The notes below the pieces were generated by a model that saw nothing but the letters and a program-made list of their open reading frames with translations, did no database searches and was not told the DNA's origin. A program made the position numbers and the translations under genes. Below are positions 57,953-64,000 of a stretch of DNA of 64,000 nucleotides, one piece after another; positions within the stretch are counted from its first letter, which is position 1; the number at the start of each line of letters is the position of its first letter. Source of the stretch: Anastatus disparis. Its lineage: Eukaryota > Arthropoda > Insecta > Hymenoptera > Eupelmidae. The stretch spans positions 9,076,001-9,140,000 of the forward strand of contig JAFFSR010000249.1 in the NCBI GenBank assembly GCA_017163975.1, given 5' to 3'.

Positions 57953-59660
57953 ATGGACAGTTGTGCGATTTGTAAGTTATCCACCAATGATAAATGGGGT
58001 ATGGCAAAGCTCCATTTGTGTTTCACGTGCCGGCAGCGTTGTCATGCGAAATGCATGACTCGTTCAAAAATGGAAAATGGCACAAAGTATAAATGTAAAA
58101 GGTGCATTGAAAAAATAAAAAATAATTCAACATCATCAGTCAGTGGTAGCATCAAGGTCAATGGAGTTTCGCAGATTGCACGCAAAGCTGTTTCCAATCA
58201 GCCCATCAGTGCCTCAACACCTTAACGAACTGATTCGAAAGTGACACCTGTCAGCCTGCAAACTTCGACCATCAACAACAACAGCGGTGCCACGGTGGAT
58301 GGAGGGAGAAGTAGTTTAAGTATACATTTATCTAATAAGCGATTGAGAGGTGGCGCTGCGCACGCTGCCCCGAATAATAATAATAGTAATAATTGTAAGA
58401 ATAATAATAATTTTGATGTGGTCCGAGTTGACTTAGATTTTTCCTCATTGCAGGCAGCTGTATCTGCTCTAGAGGGCGCACTATCTGGCAGGCTTGATAA
58501 ATTATTTAATTCATTTGATCGACTTTTAACTTTTGAAAGCCAAGTCCAAAATTTTGACAAGGGCCTGCGGGATATTGTGTCCAAAATTGAAAAACAAAAT
58601 GAATTTATTAAAAATTTAGAAACTAAGCAGATGCAGCTGTTAGAGGAAAATCGAAAACTTAAGGAAATAATAGTCACTTCGAAAAGGAATTTCCTGTCTG
58701 CTCTAAACAATAAAACTGAAACGTATAATAAAATCATTAGTAATAAATTTGATAATATTCAAACTTTTCTAAACAACGAGTTTCACGGAGTGGACAGGGG
58801 TTTCTTTAACCTTACAACCGGGGTAGCTGGCGTAGCGCACTTGGCGAATGAGCACACTTTACACGCATCTGAATCTGTAGAAATAACACAAGCACCACAT
58901 ACACATAATATAATTAGTGAGGAGGCACCTCGTCAAGTTGAGACGGAGTGTGGTTCTGGGAGTGGTACATTGGTGATCTCTGGCGAGTTTGACTGCTCAG
59001 CAGTCAATGTTGGGCCGGATGATTACGCCTGTGCCGTTCTTGGTACCATTCTCCCGACAATCAAGCGTACGAATATAATTTCTGTTAAGAAAATTGCTAA
59101 ACATGACAATGTAAACGAGAGTGTCTGCAGATCGTGGGATCAGTGGCGGCCCGAGGGGTTCATTCTCATTGCTGGTTAGACTTTCTGAGGAGGACCTGGT
59201 GCAAAAGGTGATTGAAGCTAAACGACAATTCACGGGTTATTCGACGGCGGATCTTAATCCCTCCCTCCTTGGCAGTCTTTCTTCCATCAAACATCACAGC
59301 TTGATATTTATTAATGAATTTTTGCCTAGAGAGAAATATGCTAATTTTAAAAAATTGAAAAAGTATGCCAAAGAAAAAGGCTTTAAATTTGTTTGGCACA
59401 GACATGGCAGATTTCTGGTGAGGAGGGAGAGAGGGAAGAGAGCACACAACTTTTTTAATGAAAATGACTTAGATAATTTATTGATAGATAGCAAGAAACT
59501 AGATAACGGTGTAAATGCAAATAAAGACAATTCTGAAATTCTATCGAATGTCAAGTGCAATAATAATAAATGTGATACTAATACTACTAAAGCCTTTGAT
59601 CATCAACGAAATATCCTGGCGAATAATGGAGTAATGTTAAGTGTGGCCTCTCCCCAATGA
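57953..59660 (+). pseudogene. LINE ORF1: PHD-like finger, coiled coil, Baculo-FP-like domain
   Basis: It starts at ATG 57953 (MDSCAICKLSTNDKWGMAKL). A PHD-like zinc finger comes first (CAIC...CFTC..RCHAKC...CKRC). An in-frame TAA (58223-58225) follows, but the same frame stays open from 58226 to 59179. A coiled coil lies around 58440-58720 (FDKGLRDIVSKIEKQNEFIK, LETKQMQLLEENRKLKEI). Near 59115-59160 the frame shifts, and the last part (to 59660) reads LLVRLSEEDLVQKVIEAKRQ, LIFINEFLPREKYANFKKLK and KGFKFVWHRHGRFLVRRE, which is the pattern of the Baculo-FP-like C-terminal domain of LINE ORF1 proteins. It would bind element RNA. With one stop and one shift it is only slightly damaged. Confidence 0.83.
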
Positions 59661-62525
59661 CTGCGCCTGGCCTCCTCGGGGAGTCGTACGAAGAGGAGGG
59701 GTGAACTGCGAGCATGCTTTCTGAATGTGACCTCTTTAAGGGCTCACATTGGGCAAGTACGTGAGTTTCTAAGTGATGGTCCCTCTTGCGACATATTTGG
59801 AGTGGCTGAGACCTGGCTGGGTCCATCTGTTTCGGATGACGTCATTCGGGTCAAGGGGTATAAAGTATTCAGACAAGACAGAAACTTGCGTGGTGGAGGA
59901 GTTGCCTTGTATATTAAAGATAATTTAAAGTGCACTATTTTTGCTACTTCGGATACTCAAACTAATCATAGTGAAGGTAAACCGGAGGTACCTGAATATA
60001 TTTTTTGTTCCGTGCAATTGGGCAGCTCCGAAGCCGCGCTGGTTTCTGTTATTTATCGACCTCCTGCAATTTCCTTTTTTAGAAATTCTGATTTTTTGGA
60101 TAACTTAAGAAATTTTGCCTCTGAATACTCTCATCAAATCATAATGGGAGACCTGAATGCCGATCTCCTGCGTGAGAGCAGTGATGCCAAATTTATTAAT
60201 AAATTATCGACTGAGCTTTCGTTACAGTTGGTTCAGCACGGTGCCACGCATCACACTCCGACGTCTCACACGTGGATTGACCTGATTCTCGTGGACGATA
60301 ATGACACAGTACTTGACGCACGCAACTTACCGGCGAATTTTCACAGTCGGCACAATTTAATTGATGTATGTATTTCTTATAATTTTATGAAGACAGATGA
60401 AAAGATAATTAAGTATAGGAATTATAAAGATATCTGTCCAAACCTATTGGTGCAGAGTTTGGCCGGCTGTGATTGGACGCCATTTACAGTTGGTACAGTT
60501 GACCCTGAATCTGCGCTTGGCTGCCTCTGCGACAACCTTACGGCAGCAATATAAAATCTGGCGCCACTAAAGTCACTTAAAATTGGTAAAGATAAATTTC
60601 CTTGGATAGATAAAGAGTTGTCGCAGATGCGGCACAAGAGAGATGCCACGTATCGTAGGTTTAAACGGACGAAGGAGGAGTGTTATCTCTCTGAATTCTT
60701 GAAACTGCGTAAAACTATAGACGAACAGACAGAACACGCTAAGACAAATTATTATCATAATAGACTGTTTGATGCTCTTGCTGGAGGTAATGTCTGGAAG
60801 GAGTTAAAAGACCTGGGACTCCTGTCCGGACCTCAAGGGGACTTGAATGGATTCACTCCTGATGAGCTTAATGCACATTTTGCGGGGGTGTCAGTCTCGC
60901 CGCACGATGATACTGCGGAACGTAAGAAGATTCTTTCAGAGTGCAGTGAAAGTGGCTTTGCCTTCAAGCCAATTAATATTAATGATGTAATCCTTGCGAT
61001 TTCGCATTTTTCATCACAAGCTTGTGGCGAGGATGGCATTCCGCAGAGTGTGATACTCAAAGCACTACCGTTTATTGGAGAGCATCTTGTGACTCTTTTC
61101 AATTCCTCTTTTGCGCGGGGGATCTTCCCTTGCCTTTGGAAGCGTGCACGCATTGTGCCTTTAAAGAAGTGTCCTGCACCTAAGATGCCTAAAGATTTTA
61201 GGCCAATAGCAATATTATGCTTTCTTTCAAAGGTTCTGGAGAAGATTGCCCATGATCAACTGCAAGAGTACATTACGACACACAAAATACTTGACTCTTT
61301 GCAGACTGGTTTCAGAAAGCACCATTCTACGCAGACTGCCATATTTAAACTTACAGACGACATAAGATCAGGTCTTGACAAGAAACTTGCCACGTTACTA
61401 CTTCTATTTGACTTTAGTAAGGCTTTCGACACGATCTGCCCCTCCAAATTGCTTGCGAGGCTTAGATCGATGGGGCTTTCCAGGGCTGCACTTGAATGGA
61501 TTAGCTCCTATTTATCAGGTAGGAAACAAATGGTTTCTACACACTTAAAAGAGGATTCAGATTGGCTAACAACCAATCTAGGAGTTCCACAGGGTTCAGT
61601 GCTGGGGCCTCTGTTGTTTTGCCTTTACATTAATAATATACGTGACACACTCGACCCCTGTTTCGTCGAGCACATATTATATGCTGATGACCTCCAAATC
61701 TATACTCAGGTCCCTTATGAACATGTGAATGAAGGTATTCGTATTTTGCAGAGGGCGGCCAGGGCGGTGTCGGGGTGGGCTGTCGATGCTTCTCTCACAT
61801 TAAATGCAAGCAAAACTAAAGCAATCGTTTTTGGCAGTAGTCGATTTATTAATGACTTCTATACTGGTGAGTCGAGAACGATTGAGCTTGAGGGTGGTGT
61901 CGACATATCTTTCTCTGATACCGTTGTGAGCCTTGGTGTTGTGCTTGACGCTAGGTTGTCATGGGAGCCGCACATTAATATGATGACTAAAAAATTTAAT
62001 AGGATAATGTATAGTTTGCGGTTTTTCCGTCGGTACACCACTGAGGCCCTGCGTAAACAACTCGCAGCCGCCTTGCTGTTTCCGCACCTTGACTACTGCT
62101 CAGTAGTTTTGCTTGATGCTTCGCAGGGGTTGAGAAGACGCTTACAAAGACTACAAAATTCATGTGTGAGATATGTAATGGGTGTGAGAATGGGCGATCA
62201 TATCTCTCCTCATAGAGCTGCTCTTGGTTGGCTGCGTACTGATTCAAGGAGACAGTATTTTATGGCTGTACTTATGTACAAAATCGTACGCATGAATACT
62301 CCAGAGTATCTAGTGAGTCTCTTTACTAGATATGTACCTAGGGTAGCCACTAGGGGAGAGATTAAGAACTTCGCAGTGCCCTTCATGCGTACTGAGACTG
62401 GAAGAAATTCCTTTCAAGTTCAAGGTGCGCATTTCTGGAACTCCCTGCCTGCCGATATAAAAAATCTTCCATCGCTCGGCAGGTTCAAGTCGGCTTTGAG
62501 GAGGTACTTACTCGACCTCGAGTGA
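59661..62525 (+). pseudogene. LINE ORF2: APE endonuclease and reverse transcriptase, one stop
   Basis: It is in the same frame as the end of ORF1, separated only by TGA (59658-59660). It reads LRACFLNVTSLRAHIGQVRE, VAETWLG, GGVALYIKDNL, SVIYRPP, IIMGDLNADL, then SHTWIDLIL and SRHNLIDV, a complete endonuclease set. A TAA (60552-60554) interrupts the linker; the same frame continues to 62525. RT blocks: DFRPIAILCFLSKVLEKI, LQTGFRKHHSTQTAI, LFDFSKAFDTI (61407), LGVPQGSVLGPLLFCLYI, LYADDLQIY (catalytic YADD at 61680), and the C-terminal HLDYCSVVLLDASQ...NSLPADIKNL. An ORF starting at ATG 59727 lacks the first endonuclease strand, so the true N-terminus is upstream. One nonsense change separates it from a full-length protein. 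Confidence 0.92.
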
Positions 62526-63105
62526 TCTTAATTTTAAGTATTTTAATTTTATGTTAATTTATTTTGTTTTATCTTATATACAGATTTAAGGTGTGAATGT
62601 ATTTATTAGCGCGAATGATGGTTCAATGAATGTAGAAAGAATGAGTGATTCTGTTTCTTTTTATTTGTAGTCATGACATCTTCGGTATCAAGTTTTTATT
62701 TTTGAATTTTATTATTATATTATTTTTATTTATTGTTGCATTGTTATGTCCAATTTTATTTTTATTTGATGTTATGACTATGCTTTATGCTTTATCTTTT
62801 GAATTGTGTTATTTGATTTTAATATGATTTTAATTTTATGACTGATAGATATTTAAGACTGTTTTTATTGTAATTTATGTTTTTATGCTTCCTGCGTGTA
62901 TTTAGAGTAGTCTGTGATATCGCTTTTAAATAGTGACTTACTGATACACTATTATATATTAATTTTAATATTTGACTGTGATATCTTATCATATTATGTG
63001 CAATACTTTATACAGAATTATTATTTATTGCTTGTAATGTAATCTGATGTATTACACGCCTTTTTGTACTCTTTTACAAAATAAATTAATATCTATCTAT
63101 CTATA
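62526..63105 (+). other. 3' UTR and TCTA tail of the young LINE
   Basis: AT-rich, no ORF of note. It ends ...TTACAAAATAAATTAATATC followed by TATCTATCTATAATT, a short-repeat tail of the kind LINE reverse transcriptases use for priming. Confidence 0.75.
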
Positions 63106-63420
63106 ATTAAAATTTATTTTTTGTAATTATGTTTATAAATAATTATTGTAAAATTTTTTTTTTACTGAAATGTACGTTTCTAATCAAAATAATAATGACT
63201 TTATTAAAATGAGAAAATTTTCGAAATTTTTCAGTTATATTTTCTTCATTCTGACAATTATTTTTTTTCAATTCAAAATCCTCTTTGTAATGTAAAGAAA
63301 TGTAATCAATCACACTGCTTTTTTGCACCAACAAACATTCTATTGTTGAAAAGAGATAGGTTTATCGAAGTCATGAACTAATTTGTTCCATTCGAAAATG
63401 ATGTCTTTGAATTAAAAAAT
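63106..63420. other. AT-rich DNA, no gene
   Basis: A 63-codon minus-strand ORF (63143-63334) has no recognisable domain. Nothing else to report. Confidence 0.35.
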
Positions 63421-64000
63421 TATTTATTATTATTATTACTATTATTATTATTATTATTTATTAAACCAGTATATAAAATTTTTCATGTAAATATTCACAT
63501 GCAAACCGCAGAGAGAACAATAATCTCTGCACGCGGACTGTTGACTAAAACTAAACTTACTAACTATACTAAAATTAAACTATAATTAAAATCCAATTTA
63601 TTGTAACTATAATAACTAAACCTATATAAATATTGCTACTTCCTATAGTCTTACACAATTTATTTATATCATATAATTCATAATTATATTATAATTATGA
63701 ATATATAATTATATTACTCATAATGCAATAATCCAGTCTTTTAATTTCTTTCTATTTGCTTTTCTTTTAATATCTAATCTACCATATAATTATAAAATAA
63801 CTTAAAATATCTGTCTAGAATTAGCTTACAACATAAATATGATTGAGGCTCAAGTTCATGGACCCAATGTATATATACATGTATTAGTAAAAACACTGAA
63901 TGTAGTCAACAGATTTAATTTGTGCAAAATGGATTCATTTTTTAAATCATTATAAAATTTTTTTAATTATAATTGCAACATTAAAAACTAAATATATGTA
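63421..64000 (-). mobile_element. 3' end of another minus-strand LINE, runs off the window
   Basis: The minus strand ends in GGTTTAATAAATAATAATAA with further AAT units (63467-63421), a LINE-type tail. The sequence to the right (63470-63640) is moderately rich (GCAAACCGCAGAGAGAACAA, CTGCACGCGGACTGTTGAC) and includes a hairpin AGAGA...TCTCTGC. No coding part is reached before the edge. The TTATTAAACCA junction is shared with 20205-20215. Confidence 0.55.

Larger units (their letters stand above)
57640..63100 (+). mobile_element. Young, nearly intact non-LTR retrotransposon
   Basis: 5' UTR (from about 57640), ORF1 (57953-59660), ORF2 (59661-62525), a 3' UTR and a TCTA-type tail (ATATCTATCTATCTATAATT, 63086-63105). 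Base composition is far less AT-rich than the flanks, as expected for a recent arrival. Only three disabling changes are visible (stop at 58223, frameshift near 59115-59160, stop at 60552). The domain set (PHD-like finger, coiled coil and Baculo-FP-like ORF1; APE endonuclease and RT in ORF2) places it among Jockey/CR1-like LINEs. The exact 5' end and target duplication were not found. Confidence 0.9.

Overview
The window is AT-rich nuclear DNA from an animal, most likely an insect. The AT level, the transposon mix (Jockey/CR1-like LINEs, Helitrons, piggyBac-type MITEs, foldback elements, tRNA-derived SINEs) and an LKB1-like kinase relic with short introns fit a hymenopteran such as a parasitoid wasp, but this placement is an inference. 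I see no intact host gene, no rRNA and no functional tRNA.

Left edge (0-2.4 kb): two decayed host-type genes with introns still visible lie back to back. One is an unidentified multi-exon gene on the minus strand. The other, on the plus strand, is a pseudogene of the kinase LKB1/STK11. From 4.5 to 6 kb there is a terminal-inverted-repeat element with a tRNA-like core.

6.6-14.8 kb: one old non-LTR retrotransposon (ORF1, then endonuclease and reverse transcriptase ORF2) is split by two nested insertions. These are a tandem-repeat element with a CA microsatellite (7.64-9.5 kb) and a full-length tRNA-derived SINE with a 15-bp target duplication (9.97-10.35 kb).

14.8-25.9 kb: large palindromes at 15.5-17.4 and 18.5-19.8 kb, a piggyBac-type MITE, one copy of a duplicated cysteine-rich exon, a 441-codon Gag-like ORF behind a decayed LTR (21.9-25.6 kb), and two copies of a GC-hairpin repeat.

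26.3-34.8 kb: two Helitrons of the same family sit side by side. Both are on the minus strand, with 5'-TC starts and GC-hairpin 3' ends (CTAG in the first). The short one carries a small acidic ORF. The long one carries a broken relative of that ORF, a fragment of the Helitron Rep N-terminal domain and an OTU-like remnant.

34.8-49.2 kb: mostly foldback elements (34.8-35.8, 40.8-41.5, 44.5-48.1 kb), a decayed minus-strand LINE (39.1-40.3 kb), an unidentified broken coding segment (36.8-37.4 kb) and a palindromic satellite built on ATGAGATC (48.7-49.1 kb).

49.4-56.6 kb: the second copy of the cysteine-rich exon with its intron. It has been cut apart by a 4.3-kb TG...CA insertion (target duplication GGTT) and a 1.9-kb LTR (target duplication CCTG) of the same family as the LTR at 25.6 kb. 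A foldback MITE and a piggyBac-type MITE are nested in that LTR.

57.6-63.1 kb: a young, nearly intact non-LTR retrotransposon with three visible lesions (a stop and a frameshift in ORF1, one stop in ORF2). ORF1 and ORF2 lie in the same frame, separated by a single UGA. The window ends in the 3' part of another minus-strand LINE.

Nothing here works as a gene pathway. The value of the window is its layered insertions, which can be ordered in time, and the fossil genes beneath them.
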